A stretch of 5,215 nt of DNA, taken from positions 1 through 5,215 of the forward strand of contig DJBG01000106.1 of NCBI GenBank assembly GCA_002429965.1, written 5' to 3'. Within the stretch, counting starts at the first letter, position 1, and each line of letters begins with the position of its first letter. This stretch comes from Hungatella sp. UBA5982 (GTDB lineage Bacteria; Bacillota; Clostridia; Lachnospirales; Lachnospiraceae). The notes under the pieces were generated by a model. The model made no database searches and was not told where the DNA came from. It worked only from the letters and a program-made list of their open reading frames with translations. A program made the translations under genes and the position numbers. This document shows positions 4,771 through 5,215 of this stretch, one piece after another.

Positions 4771-5215
4771 ATGAGCAATAAAAAGTCAAGCTGGAAAGAC
4801 AGCATCCAAACGTTTGGACGGTCTCTCCTTCTGCCAATCGCGCTTCTCGCCCCTATTGGTATGGTTATGGGTATTTGCAGTGCGTTAGGGCAGTCCTACA
4901 TGATAGAGAAATTCCCGTTTTTGGGAAACCAGGTTCTGAAGCTTATTTTATCAAGCTTACAGACCATTACGAGCATTATTTTCAATAATATCCCATTGCT
5001 GTTTGCCATGGGCGTAGCTCAGGGCATGGCAAAGAATGAAAAAGGAATTGCAGTCTTTTCAGCGGTAGTCGGCTATTTGACGCTGAACGTGGTAATGAGC
5101 ATTTATTTAAAACAGACGGGAACCCTGGCTGATCCGGAGGTTGCGGCTCAGGTGGGGCAGGGCATGGTTCTTGGCATTCAGACTTTAAAGATCGAGGCGC
5201 TGGGGGGTCTGATCT
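4771..5215 (+). CDS. PTS permease EIIC, glucose/maltose-type (N-terminal part, truncated by window end)
   Basis: The first 148 residues of a phosphotransferase-system membrane permease are visible. The reading starts MSNKKSSWKDSIQTFGRSLL. It has the family's N-terminal pattern: a short polar segment, FGRSLLLPIALLAPIGMVMG as first membrane helix (about 15-37), then a second hydrophobic span at about 55-70. The conserved FNNIPLLFAMGVAQGMAKNEKG segment (71-92) and a further membrane helix (about 93-113) follow. This order fits the glucose/maltose/N-acetylglucosamine superfamily, including MalX-like permeases, which import a sugar while it is phosphorylated by a partner EIIB. Whether EIIB is fused at the C-terminus cannot be seen, and the substrate cannot be named. 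The ATG follows AAGGAAGGG at a normal distance. The divergent Mga-like regulator is the probable controller. Confidence 0.92.
   Translation, partial: MSNKKSSWKDSIQTFGRSLLLPIALLAPIGMVMGICSALGQSYMIEKFPFLGNQVLKLILSSLQTITSIIFNNIPLLFAMGVAQGMAKNEKGIAVFSAVVGYLTLNVVMSIYLKQTGTLADPEVAAQVGQGMVLGIQTLKIEALGGLI

Overview
The window looks like chromosomal DNA of a low-to-mid-GC Gram-positive anaerobe, most likely a clostridial Firmicute of the Lachnospiraceae type. This rests on strong AGGAGG-type ribosome sites, TATAAT-like promoters, AT-rich intergenic DNA and the overall look of the proteins. The assignment is inferred from style and family content, not from a database search.

Layout, left to right. (1) The last 24 codons of an unidentified plus-strand gene (1-75), followed by a GC-rich hairpin at 102-136. 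(2) Two minus-strand genes: an HxlR-family winged-helix regulator (703-1062) and, downstream of it, a small pyridoxamine 5'-phosphate oxidase-like flavin-barrel protein (194-616). The second gene has its own extended -10 promoter in the 86-bp gap, with small dyad repeats over and just upstream of its -35 box. (3) A 689-bp stretch without an intact gene (1063-1751). It holds a minus-strand remnant ending in a recognisable GGDEF-domain C-terminus, an orphan plus-strand C-terminal fragment facing the other way, and the promoter and leader of the next gene. (4) deoB, phosphopentomutase (1752-2939, 395 aa), with all expected catalytic and metal-binding residues, closed by a strong rho-independent terminator (2948-3005). 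It appears to be monocistronic. (5) A divergent pair: a 515-aa BglG/Mga-type PTS-linked regulator on the minus strand (3044-4591) and the start of a PTS EIIC permease of the glucose/maltose/N-acetylglucosamine superfamily on the plus strand (4771 to the window edge). Their 179-bp shared intergenic region has back-to-back promoters and three GCAAC-type direct repeats spaced close to whole helical turns.

The functional themes are two local regulator/target pairs (HxlR with the flavin-barrel protein; Mga-like regulator with the PTS permease) on either side of a housekeeping nucleoside-salvage gene and a patch of gene decay. No CRISPR array, IS element, tRNA or rRNA was seen. I found no clear case for a wholly new system. 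The most interesting items are the decayed mosaic at 1153-1507, the PTS regulator whose EIIB-like domain lacks the phosphorylatable cysteine, and the repeat-bearing divergent promoter region.
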